A DNA stretch of 64,000 bases from Galaxea fascicularis. Lineage: Eukaryota; Cnidaria; Anthozoa; Scleractinia; Euphylliidae. The DNA lies in NCBI GenBank assembly GCA_948470475.1, contig OX419343.1:1174663-1238662 (forward strand), read 5' to 3'. The notes under the pieces are model-generated. The model had not been told where the DNA came from. It made no database searches and was given only the letters and a program-made list of their open reading frames with translations. A program made the translations under genes and the position numbers. Positions 24,069-34,609 of the stretch are shown here, piece after piece. The stretch's first letter is position 1, and every line of letters starts with the position of its first letter.

Positions 24069-24371
24069 ATGGAGAAACGTCGTCGCCCACCAAGCGGTTA
24101 TTATAGAAATCTTGAAACTACCGTGCTATCCCGATCCCAAATGTGTGATCGTAAGCCTGAAGTCGTTGGAGTCTTTGACGCTGAGCGGATCATTGCTGAG
24201 AAGATCTGCAATGGCAAGTCTCTGTTTACGATCAAGTGGCAGGGATACTGTTCTAGCCAGAACACGTGGGAACCGAAATCTCACCTACCATCTGAGTTGA
24301 TCGAGGAATTTAAAAATCCAAACCCTGATCCAGTTCGCGTGCAGGACGAGCAGGTGCAGTTCGTGCACTAG
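24069..24371 (+). CDS. Small single-exon chromodomain protein (CBX/HP1-like chromodomain)
   Basis: A 100-residue protein from an ATG in AAAAATGG context. Residues about 33-83 form a chromodomain: GVFDAERIIAEKICNGK, then FTIKWQGYCSSQNTWEP and an acidic C-terminal helix LIEEF. By alignment with HP1 the methyl-lysine cage positions are F36, W57 and Y60, conservative for Y/W/Y, so methylated histone H3 binding is plausible. There is no chromoshadow domain or Polycomb box, and both tails are short. The basic N-terminus (EKRRRP) could contact nucleic acid. It could be a real small chromatin protein, a retrocopy, or the chromodomain remnant of a chromovirus integrase; no integrase sequence is seen upstream. 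Confidence 0.75.
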   Translation: MEKRRRPPSGYYRNLETTVLSRSQMCDRKPEVVGVFDAERIIAEKICNGKSLFTIKWQGYCSSQNTWEPKSHLPSELIEEFKNPNPDPVRVQDEQVQFVH

Positions 24372-24776
24372 TCGTGTTATTGCTCGTTCCTCTACGAATA
24401 GCCAGCTCTGGTGTCTTAAATTTATCAGCTTTAAATTCTAAACGAGTTGTCTTTTCTGAAGAACTTTTAGCGATTTAGCGACATTTAACGACAAAAACAA
24501 CTGGGAGCATTTGTTTGGTTTGTCCCATAGTCTTTGTTTTAAAGCTATCACTGCATGGTGGTTTCGTAGAAGCATATTGTTAGTAAACGGACTGAGAGGG
24601 CTGACTCAAAAGATAGCGACCTGCACCCAAGTATTTCGTCACAACCTGTGTGCACTCAGTTTCCATGAAATAGCTGGGGTTGCCACACAAATTATTAATT
24701 TACGTGAAATTATTTAAGGTACGTTTGTAGCTGTGGCCTACGCAGTCATTTCGCTATATTCATAGGCACTTTGTAC
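24372..24776. other. Convergent intergenic region
   Basis: Short gap between the chromodomain gene (plus) and the 3' end of mannosidase gene A (minus); should hold both 3' UTRs. Nothing else recognisable. Confidence 0.5.
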
Positions 24777-27700
24777 TTAAACTGATGACGTCATTATATT
24801 CTCATGATGGCGCTTGATAACGGCTTTGAATGTGCGTATCTGCATGGGAGTGAGATGCACGTTCAAATCAGTTGACACTGGATATATAACGTCCCTCTTC
24901 TTCTTTCTTTCGTTCCCACTTGTTTTAATATTCCAGTGGAGTGGCTGTTTATCCCTGAGCAGCTGATTGGCAGAGAGGTTCATTTCCGTCATGGATTCGA
25001 TGTCAAAGTCAGTGAACAGCTCCGCAAGGGAAATGCTGACTGGCTCTGACAGCTTAGCGTCCTCGCCAGCCTCGTATTGGTGCTCTACGCGGATCAGCGC
25101 CGAGTCACTCATGGTCTCCAAGGTCAGCAGATGTACGTTTGGCGGTAGGTCACGTTTGAGACCGCTGTGCAGCGAGTTATACAGACTTGACCATTTGCTG
25201 TAACTGAGGATGTTTGGGGCGAAGGTGAGCACGGGCTCCAGCAGCAGCTGTTCACCGAGTTCTCGATGCAGAGCTGCAGAAGCCTGAGGTGGAGCTAAAG
25301 TAACACACAGCTTGCCACGAACAATCAGACCCTTTCCCAGGACCCCAGGCTCGTCAAGAGGCTCTCCTACGCCTCTTTTGTCATCTACCAGCAGACGCCT
25401 GTGTAACATAATCTCCATAGAACCGTCCTTGAGGCTGGACCCACCCAGGGACCGGTCAGTCAGGATTGTCAACTGTTTAGCAGCGTCTTTGATATACATT
25501 CGACTGTTCACTGGATAGTAGTTTCCCGCCACTGGCTCTGTAATGTTTAGTTTCCAGGTGGGCCGGTAATTGACTTTGCGTTCTTGCATTTCCCTTCCAT
25601 TCGCGTCAGTGTAAAATAGCAGGTTGGAGTTGATATCGCTGTCAAACCGAGTGATGACGTCTTTGCCCCATTTGTCATCTATGGGAATGGGGCCTACTGT
25701 GTATTCAAACTCCGCGTGTCGCTGACCCGTATACAGCCTGACCACCTGACTAATGAAGGGCGAAATGACCTGCCTAACCTCTTGCACAAGGGAACCCTTG
25801 ACTACCTCTGAGCTTTGGTCCTGCGAGATCAAAATTGGTTTATCTCCGTTAGGTCTGAAGATGTAATTGCCATCGGGTTGCTCGTTGTCAATACTTGCTT
25901 GGTACCAGTAGAATGCTTGTCTTATTGCGGTAGTCAGTTTGGAACTTTTATCAGTCATGCTTGTAAGCTGGCCAGTGTCAGATGAAAAACGAAGTTCAAT
26001 GAATTCATTCTCGATGGAAACCTCCTGGGAATTCCCAGAAGCCTCCTTCGGCAGAAATCGGAACGATGTCTTCAGTGGAGGCGAGTTGGTTGATTTGATG
26101 AAGTAGGTGGCGAAGCCCAGAGCAGAAACTTTGGCATTGAAAACAATCTCAAAAGCTGAGAAGCTCTGGGATTGATCCTGGTCTTTTTGCAACTGTTTTG
26201 TAACATGAGAAATGGGAAGAACTTGACTGGTGACCAGGTTACCCTGTGGATCGTAGGCAGCCATTGTGCTAATGGCCAGTGGAAGGCGAACGACAGTAGT
26301 GAGATCTCGTGCAATGGGATTATACAGCGTCACAGTGAAGGCCTTTGTTTGCTCAGTCACTGGACACACGCTGATGTTGAGGTAGTTACAGAAAGTCATG
26401 GCAGGAGGTTTGGTTTCAGTGCTCTTCACTGTGAATTTCCCGAGAACATCACCAATCAAAGCCTGCAAACAATAAACAAAGAATGCAGCCAGTCTGAGAC
26501 GCGTCAGACATACTTAAACTTAAACGTCTGGGCCCAGTTTTTCAAAAGCCGATTAACTTAATCCATGATTAGTGTAAACTGAGCTTTGGTTTCAGTTTTT
26601 AAACTTCTGGGTGAGACTTTCTTCTGCTGCTTTTTGTTTTTCAGCATTGACTTCATCTAATCTAAACTTTTGCAGAATATCAGCGTTTAACAACGTTTGA
26701 GAATAGAGAAATAAAGGACTTGATTAATTTTTAACCTTGGATTAGCGTTAATCGGCTTTTGAACAACCAGACCCAGTTCTGGTCTATTTGACTGCGAACA
26801 ACATGGAGGGACAGCATTTTGAGTTGGCCCAGTTCTCATGCCATCATAACAAGCCTCTCATTAACAAGGCTCAACATTTTCACATTCACATCGATAGGCC
26901 GCACAGGCTACAGTTGGTGGAAAATCAAACGATCGCTTGCTAGCCTTCCGAAATGTCAAGATCAACAAAAAGTTTTTCTGAATCCGAAGCATTTTTTAAC
27001 CAAGTTTTCCGTCAGTTTTCGTGACCTACGTCAGATGGTTTCAACAGGGCAAGGAAATAAGAAACAAGAAACATCTTACAAAAGAGCTCAAAAGAAACAG
27101 ACAAAAGTTGTTAGAGAGGCGCCCAGGTATTGTTACAAAGTAGTCACAAAATCTGTCCAGTGCCGTACAATATTATCAGAAGCACTGTGAAACGAAGTCG
27201 ATCTCAAAATCCCGTGCAAATATTCCCCGTAACGTTGTTGGCTAACAACAACCAACACTGTTGGGCCCAGAATGTACCATGAGGTTCATTTAAAGAACCG
27301 TGTTAAGTCTTGTAGCGCGTTATTGACTATTGTTGTTTCAACGACCAGCTCCACCTACCACAGCGTTGAATTGCCCCAACATATTCTGCCCAACAATGTT
27401 GGTTTTGTTGGTTTCCACGGGTATTAACATCTGTGAGGTACATCCGGATTAAGCTCAGAAACATACCTGGCATTCCGCAGCACCAACAGCAAGCTGCTTG
27501 ACGTAATCATCAGCCACATGCTGTTTTGATGTCCCACTGATAGCATCATGATGCTGAACAACACCCATTGCACGGCGTAGAGTATCCGAAGTTGGGCCTT
27601 TGCCTTTTTCATAGCCACCTCTGATTAACTCCAGCTGCTTACACACCTGATAAATGACAAGATTGCATTATGTTCTAACGGACCAATTTTAAGTTGTGGT

Positions 27701-30700
27701 GGGAGGGGGAAGATTTCACGCTATTGTATTATCCAACATTTTCCCGCCATTTTGTTTCAACAGAAGCCAGCATATGCTTCTGGTTTCAAAGATTCCACTG
27801 TTTTGATCAGGATAAACGACTTACTTATTTGTAGCCTAGAATGTGACGTTTTCTAACAGGTTTTGTAAAATGAATAGACTGCATATGTAGACTTGGTTTA
27901 ATTAGGACAATTAATTAGACAAACCTTACCATGCAAAACCGTCTGAAAACGTTACCAAATGTATAAATCATGTAAGTTGAAACTGAAAATTCATTTTGTC
28001 AATGTCTGGTTCCAAAACCTTGCAACTTATACTTAGCGGTAATTACCCCTGATACGTTCCTAGCAACATTGCAAAAGAGATCAATCGGAGAAATGTAACC
28101 TGAAGTAAATTGTTGTTCTGTCTACTATATCTTTTTAGTGCTGGTCGGCTGGTAAAATAACCTGTCCAGTAACAGTGTGGACAGTCAGCATAAGGAAAGA
28201 AATCATCAGTCTTCAATTCCCAAATCTGGTTAGCATTGTGAAGGGCATCCAGGTAAGTGGTTGGTGTTGAGTAAAATGCATTCACGCGACCATCCTATAA
28301 ACAAGATGTGTGTTAGCCGCATTGCATACATAAAGATATCTGTTATATCTCTCAGTTGGTACCGCTGCGCTGTGATTGGTCTGTATTGCGGGCCGTATTC
28401 TACAGTACGGCCCGCTCAAGTTTGAAAGTTTCCTTTCCCGCGCGCCTGATTAATTTCAGAGATACAATAAATATCTTAGTAACGTCGCTTTCTCGGTCCG
28501 CACTGTAAGTTACGGATCCTCGTTTTTTTTCCGGTTGATTTACAGCCCGCGCTTCGCACTTGGGCCATAAGCGAACGAGAAAAAACTCGGTAAGTTACAG
28601 TACGGACCTCGAACTCGGTTAGTAAGAAGTATGTAACGCTGTTGCCACCGATAAATTCAGCTAACGTAACGTAAAATAACCATACAGATACAGGCCAGTT
28701 GAGTAACCGTGATGAGACGGTTGGAATAAGAAACGAGGTCACCGATATTCTGCTGATTCTCTTAACTGGTTTCAGAGCACCGTGAGAAGCTCCTTAGGAA
28801 TTGGTGCAGAGCGGAGGGCCGCATTCATTTCACATCCAGCCATATAAGCAAAGTCTGTGTTGCCATTACAAACAAAAGTACATTTGTGGACGTTAAAATG
28901 AAATACGGCCCGCTCAGCAGCCGCTGATAGGTCTGTCAAAAACTGTCTGCCAAAAAAGACACCTACAACTACAGGACTACTCTCTTTTCAGAAGTTCGAC
29001 TCGAAGACGTGTAACCAAAAAATGCAGTAGTTAAAAACGAGTTAACCCTTTTAACCCTAAGAGTGATCAGCATCAAATTTCTCCTTGTAATATCAACGCT
29101 TTATAAAACAGAAAGGACATGAGAATTAAGAACAGGATCACACAAGATAAATTTGCCTGATATTTTAACAACCTCTCCCCACTACTCCTATAGAACATGT
29201 AAAGGAGCCACAACTGAGAATTCAGTGCGTTTTGATCTTAGGGTCAAAAGAGGTTATGATTAGCTCGCTATTTGCAGGTGATGTTCATCGTAAGTAATTT
29301 TTTGGAAGACTTAATAAACTTGAAACTTGAACTAGAGTTAACTGGCTCAGTTAATAGAAGGTTGCAGCGGTAACCGAAACTTCCTAAGCCAGTGCCAACT
29401 TTTAATTCGTTGTTAACCATCCCTGGCTACAACTGAACCAAATCATGGCTTTTAATGCAGAAGTTCCTTTCTTATTTCATTCATTTATTAACAGAGTAAC
29501 GCTCGACAGAAGCATCTTGAGACGTGTAGCAGCAACCGATCCAACCATTATGTTAACTCACCAGCGATTGTTAACTCACTGGCGTTTAAACAGGTCAACT
29601 TGTTTACCTCAAGACGACCCATCTGACCCATGAACAAATCTCTTGACTGACGAGGAAACATGAATACTTTGATAGATGAAACAGGTTTGACGATTTGAGA
29701 GGGCAACGAGGTGTTAAGTGTGTAATTTATCCCCACAGAAAAACAAGACAAAACCAACCAACAACACCAAAAGAATAAAACCGACCCCAGACATTCAGTG
29801 ACAGGTAAATCAACTGATACGATGAACCACGTCCCGTGAGGTCACAAGAATAGCTCAAACATGAAAGAGCGCAATCCCACTTCGCACATCTTTCTTACTT
29901 TCTTTCTTCGTCTTGAATACGTCTCTTCGAACAACAACTACACATAAGCCCGCCTGCCGTGTACCCACAGAGTAAATTACCAGGGCCATTAGACTGCGGG
30001 CAATCCATGCTTCTTCTCCGACTTCAGTTAGTCGACGCGACGGGCAACGAAACGCGGTGGAAAGGAAGAAGAAACAGAAGGGTATTTTAATGAGTTTCAA
30101 ATAGATCCTCCCATGGTTTTTTAAGTGTGCCTTTTACCAGGTGGCGAAAATCTATTGACACTACAAGAAAGAGCACCTAAAAGTCAATGAAATGGCGAAG
30201 ATTAGAGTCACATCACTTTGCAAATGGAAATTTCGCGAGGCTATAATTTTGCCATTTTAAAACATGGGCTACGACTCCCAAACACTGCCGCTGTTTTACT
30301 AATTTTAAAGACCTCTTTCCACATATTTGACAGATGCCCGTGACATGACCAATATCAAGAGTTGAAAAAACCGCGGAAGGTTCTACTGATTGAATTTACC
30401 CAAATGAGTAATTAGCTGAATTAGGTCAAGCGTGAATAACCTGCATACACTTACTTCGTTTACATATTTAATAAGCTTGTCCAAATTCTCGTACCACAAA
30501 CCAGCATTTTCGTACATAAAATCTGAACCCATGGTCAACATGATGTGGTTAGTTTTGTACTGTGAGGCCTGCTTGCATGTTGTTGTGACAAACATATCCA
30601 CTGTTTCCTTGGCTTTGGTATCAGACACCGCTGGATCAACACAAAACTGATCATAGCAGAATCCAGCTGGTGGATTGTAACCATTATAAAGCACGCCAGT

Positions 30701-31360
30701 AAAAATGTCCGAGTTTTGTCCCAAATTTCTGCTTCCTCTCCACACCAGCTCCATCCTCTGCTGCTTAAGACGAAGCGCTTTGTCGGCGTAGTCGATGCGA
30801 CCAAAGAAAAACCCGTCGAACGACATTTGAGCAAAGATGGAAGCTTGTTCATTCGAGTGTCCAAACGGATCAATGTGCCAAGCGATTCGTGGCCTCGCTG
30901 CAGAACCAAATGTTTGTTGGACAAAGTTCAGCCCGTAAGTCATTTGATCAATAATCGCGTTATAATGTGTGGCGGCTTCATCGTTCATACACCAACCTGC
31001 ATTTATAAACTCAAGCCTTTTCTCGTCGACAAGTTTCTTCACTTCCGCTTGCATGGCATCGCTTTGTTGGTTCCACCAGCGCTCGAAGAACGCGATCTCA
31101 ACATAAATAAACCGCCTTGAGGGATTTGAAATTAACTGGTGAATCACAGAATCTAAAATTTCCTTAACATCGGCGTGCTGAATATAATTATTAGCCCCAT
31201 TATAGTATTCATCTACAGTTTTCAACCAACCTAAATCGTCATGTGTGTGAGGAACAAGATGGACCTGTAGTTTATCTTCCTCCTTTACTGTTCCGTCAAA
31301 CTTGCAGTCAAAGGCTGAGCAAAAACCAAAAAGCGTCGTAAAAAAGATGTAAGCTAACAT
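24777..31360 (-). CDS. MAN2B1: Lysosomal alpha-mannosidase, gene A (GH38)
   Basis: Lysosomal exo-alpha-mannosidase that trims N-glycan mannose. Four exons on the minus strand: 31360-30455, 28294-28100, 27646-27467, 26462-24777; all junctions are phase 0, giving about 988 residues (human MAN2B1 is 1011). Signal peptide [17 protein letters not shown]. The GH38 Zn/catalytic motifs HTHDD and HIDPFGHS are in exon 1 and QHHDAISGT in exon 3. The start at 31360 aligns with gene B; ATG 31393 is possible but GTG at 31408 is not needed. Compared with gene B it has HTHDDLGW instead of HTHDDVGW and lacks about six residues after DQFC. The whole C-terminal half is one 1.7-kb exon. Not obviously a pseudogene. 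Confidence 0.94.
26529..26775. mobile_element. MITE in mannosidase A intron 3
   Basis: Inverted ends TGGGCCCAGTTTTTCAAAAG (then CCGATTAAC) and GTTAATCGGCTTTTGAACAA (then CCAGACCCA), about 247 bp, non-coding interior. Confidence 0.75.
27211..27421. mobile_element. MITE with CCCGTG ends and AACAATGTTGG subterminal repeats
   Basis: Ends CCCGTG/CACGGG with inner inverted segments built on CAACANTGTTGG (for example ACCAACACTGTTGGGC and GCCCAACAATGTTGGT). About 211 bp, ending 45 bp from exon 3 of mannosidase A. Confidence 0.65.
28388..28415. repeat. GC-rich hairpin GCGGGCCGTA
   Basis: Perfect 10-bp arms around an 8-nt loop. The phrase TACGGCCCGCTC recurs at about 28901, so the hairpin probably belongs to a roughly 0.5-kb repeat in intron 1 of mannosidase A. 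Confidence 0.5.
29043..29245 (+). repeat. Interspersed repeat family A, copy 3
   Basis: Best copy in the window: begins AACCCTAAGAGTGATCAGCA and ends near GATCTTAGGGTCAAAAG, so the ends carry the short inverted phrase CCCTAAG/CTTAGGG. In mannosidase A intron 1. Confidence 0.65.
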
Positions 31361-31798
31361 TTTTAGACGCGGAAAGGCTAGTGCAATTTGCATTGAATGA
31401 GATGACACTTTTGACTATATCTTGCTCATGAGTTAACTGAGTCATTCTTCGATCATGAGGTAGTTAAGGGCAATTTTTACCATAGGTAGGCACTTTGGAT
31501 GATTATCGTTATTTCTTCAAGTACAGATGTTGTAATATCAATACACCGCTAAAACTATTAATGGTCGCCTTAAACACTGTTGATAGATCTCACTTTTCAT
31601 AAATGGCGGACGACAAACTAATCTTTTGTCTTCATGGCTATTATATTAGCCTTTCGTGTCTCGTCAGAATTTGCAAGACTTAATACAACTTTTACTTTGA
31701 AGTGAGATTGATGCTAACTGGACTAGTTAACATACATCTTAAAGACTCAGATCACCAATCGTCCACCATCTATGAAAAACATCCCTGAGGTCATACTG

Positions 31799-31999
31799 AG
31801 GGTCCCCTATACCACTTTGCAAAATGCATTCACGTAAAAATATTGAGACTGTTCACGCGTCACGGATAATTCCCAAACTTCGTTCACGTTCACGATAAAG
31901 CAAATATCGGAAATCACGAATCAACAAATAAACCTAAATCACGTTTCACGAGAAAAAAATAGTCCCAATCACGTTTCACGAAAAAAGTATAGGGGACCT
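31799..31999. mobile_element. hAT-like MITE
   Basis: Ends AGGGTCCCCTATAC and GTATAGGGGACCTT are inverted repeats, with CATACTG immediately outside on both sides (31792-31798 and about 32002-32008), a 7-8-bp duplication typical of hAT insertion. The interior repeats ATCACGTTTCACGA. Confidence 0.75.
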
Positions 32000-32247
32000 T
32001 CCATACTGGCAAACGTTCATTTTCCGGAATATTTTACTTTTTATCAGTGTTAAGTGGCCCTCTGAGGAGTTAAATATACTAGAAGCTGGTCCACAAATGG
32101 TTATAGGTGATTGCATTCATTTACTCAGCAGAGATTCCCGAAGGAGGCTAAAGGAACCGTGTGGCCATTTTCGTGGATTGTCCCACTAGCGACGCAAGCG
32201 CAAGCTTGAGATACTTGTGTGTAAATGAGAACATCCGTGACATAACC

Positions 32248-32307
32248 ACAAGAATAGTAATAACAAAACCTGGCGTGACAAGAATAGTAATAACAAAACC
32301 TTGCGTT
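32248..32307. repeat. Two-unit 30-bp tandem duplication
   Basis: Units 32248-32277 and 32278-32307 share ACAAGAATAGTAATAACAAA and differ at only a few bases near their ends. Confidence 0.8.
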
Positions 32308-32324
32308 ATTCTTGTACTTATACT

Positions 32325-33280
32325 TACCGTATTTTCTCAATTTAACGCCCCCGGCGTTTATTTCAAGCTTGGTTCAATGGACCCTGCGTTTGTTTGAAGC
32401 CGGCGTTTAATCGGGGTCCTGCATTTATTAACAAGGTACATTTTTCTTTGTCTTTTACTTGATTATTTACTAACTATTCTTCGAGACCCAGAGGCAGTTT
32501 CTTAGAGCAGAACCATTATTCTCTTTTTCCCGACCCTACAAACTGTCCCCAAGTCACCAAAAATGATTATTATCAATAAAGCAAACAGAGCACATTAAGT
32601 AATGCATGAACAGGCAAGTACATAGCCAGAGTCGAGGCCAGACTTCAGAACAAGACGAGGCAAGTTTCGTGCACCGAAGGCGCGCGCCGCTAGTTGGGTC
32701 TGGGGACATGCCCCCCCCCCCCGGAAAATTGTAAAAATCTAGAGGCTCAGAAATGCTCTTTTAAACATACTCCCTGGTATTTTTCTTCAGAAAAGTCAAT
32801 CTTGGGCAAGTGTAGAAGTTCACTTTTTTATTACCGAGCGATCAGTAGTGGTGCCAAAAAAAAAAGAGACCAAAATCAAGACGAGGCAATAGGCCATATT
32901 CGTATTCTCGGTATTGAACTGGATCTAGCATGAAGTGGAGGCTCTTGTGGGGGAATACATTTACATATGAAAAGATTCCCCCGCAAGAGCCTCCACTTCA
33001 TGCTAGATCCAGTTCAATACCGAGAATACGAATATGGCCTATTGCCTCGTCTTGCCTCATTCTAGCTACGGCCCTGACATAGCAAGTAAATGGGTAGGCA
33101 ACTTCGCCAACGTGCTTCTTTGACTGCAAGTACAGCGCCTTTTCTGGATCAAACGCTGGGGTCTCGAGCAAACGCCTCCGGCGTTTATTTTAAAATTACT
33201 AGTTTTCACCCGGCGTTTATACGAGCTCGGCGTTTAATCGGGGTCCGACGTTAAACCGAGAAAATATATATAATACGGTA
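32325..33280. mobile_element. Non-autonomous DNA transposon (956 bp) with GGCGTTTATT subrepeats
   Basis: Ends TACCGTATTTTCTC and (reversed) TACCGTAT...TTTTCTCGG are inverted; inside both ends lie copies of GGCGTTTAT and CGTTTAATCGGGGTCC in opposite or repeated orientation. The middle contains a near-perfect 80-bp-arm palindrome (32877-33054). No transposase frame. No clear target duplication, so superfamily is not assigned. Confidence 0.7.
32877..33054. repeat. Long palindrome, 80-bp arms
   Basis: Arms 32877-32956 and 32975-33054 match at 79 of 80 positions around an 18-bp spacer. Transcripts across it would form a long RNA duplex. It lies inside the 956-bp element. Confidence 0.9.
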
Positions 33281-33293
33281 TGCTTCTGTCAAT

Positions 33294-33474
33294 GGCCCGA
33301 TTTATACTAGAGACGGATCATACGTCTGGGACGAACTTGGGCAAAGAACGATAGTTCGTCTGATAATTCGTCTGCGTATAAATACGGGCAAACAGACGGA
33401 TTATCCGTCCAGACGAACTATCTGGATAATTCGTGTTCATCGACGAATTATCCGTCTCTAGTATAAATCGGGCC
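33294..33474. mobile_element. MITE with GGCCCGATTTATAC ends
   Basis: Terminal inverted repeats GGCCCGATTTATACTAGAGA (then CGGAT) and complement, 181 bp, flanked by AAT on both sides (33291-33293, 33475-33477), consistent with a 3-bp target duplication as in PIF/Harbinger-type insertion. Interior repeats of GACGAA/TTCGTC. Confidence 0.8.
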
Positions 33475-33596
33475 AATGAGAACGAGCAAGACATAGGCGT
33501 AAGCAAGACTAATAATTAATCCTTTTACACCTTGCCCCAGACCTCTTTCTAAACAAATAAAATGAAGGACCAGATAACACTGGAAGGGAAGGTATG

Positions 33597-33672
33597 TTCA
33601 AGTTCAAACTGCAACCAGGTGGACAATCAGACATGGTTTGATGCTAATCTGGTTTGAAAATTGATGAATGAT
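33597..33672 (-). repeat. Reverse copy of the 3' part of the 17431-17651 element
   Basis: About 75 bp match the reverse complement of 17579-17652 with few differences (shared ATGTCTGATTGTCCACCTGG on the reverse strand). Without the hammerhead-like part. Confidence 0.7.
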
Positions 33673-33904
33673 ATTGATCGAATGCAGATGCGACTCGCGC
33701 TTCCGTCATGTTCATGCAGGCTTCGCGAAAGGTAACTTTTGCACGCTCATTCCAAGTCAAGTGGATAGCCATGCGATGCGAGGGTGGGCTTAGCTGCCGA
33801 CAGCATCTCGGAACCTACCGATCACCCCCCTTCACTCGTCCCTCTCCAGCGCAGATTAGGGTCATGAGCCTCTCCGTACTGCTAAGACCCGAGTCCCACC
33901 GTAA

Positions 33905-34036
33905 GAAATTGTTAAAATATCAAGCATATTCATCTTGTGTGATCCTGTTCTTAATTCTCCTAACCTCACTGTTTTACAAAGTGTTGATATTACAAGGAGA
34001 TATTTGATGCTGATCACTCTTGGGAATTAAAGGGTT
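33905..34036 (-). repeat. Interspersed repeat family A, copy 4
   Basis: Reverse copy ending AAGGGTTAAC, with TTGATGCTGATCACTCTT. Matches 29043-29245 reversed. Confidence 0.65.
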
Positions 34037-34609
34037 AACATTAATTCGCGGCAAACCGGCGTGAAGGTTGGCATTGCGGATGCGATTCTCCCATGAAACA
34101 AGTGAATACAAGCCGCACAAAATTAATTTAAAAACTATTTATTAATAACATAGTTACAATCAATTATGTTGAGTTTTCAAAGGCAAACAATTAGTAACCA
34201 ATAAATCGATTCAAACGTGATTTCTTGTTATTGTCAACCCGATTTAACAGCTAACTGGAATTTCACTTTTTCAACGCCACTAAAGGCTGGATTAAAAAAA
34301 AGAATTTAATCGACGAAAATCCAAAACAATGCTATTTAGAGGATTGAGGATTTCTATTTATAAAACACTTGTTCCAAACAAACTACAATCATATTCCTTA
34401 GCAAAACCTTAAGTCAATTCAATCAAACTCATTTTAGCATCGGAAGTGAAACCTCTCATCCGCCTGGACGAGAGAGTAATCAAAAACCACTGACATCGTT
34501 AAAAATAGTTATGTCACAAGTGGCAAAACTTTTACTTTGAAAATCACACTAGTAAATATTTGACTTTACTCTGCAGACTTCTCAGTTATTTCTTTGTTTT
34601 CAAACGTAT

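Larger units (their letters stand above)
31361..34609. other. Intergenic region, mannosidase A to B
   Basis: Promoter side of gene A and 3' side of gene B, almost filled by mobile elements: MITE 31799-31999, a tandem duplication 32248-32307, a 956-bp palindromic element 32325-33280, MITE 33294-33474 and repeat copies near 33597 and 33905. No gene seen. Confidence 0.7.

Noticed and set aside
26172..26561. Long plus-strand frames opposite the mannosidase exons (also 39842-40450, 30716-31120)
   Set aside because: They lie antisense to strongly conserved coding exons and repeat in all copies for that reason.
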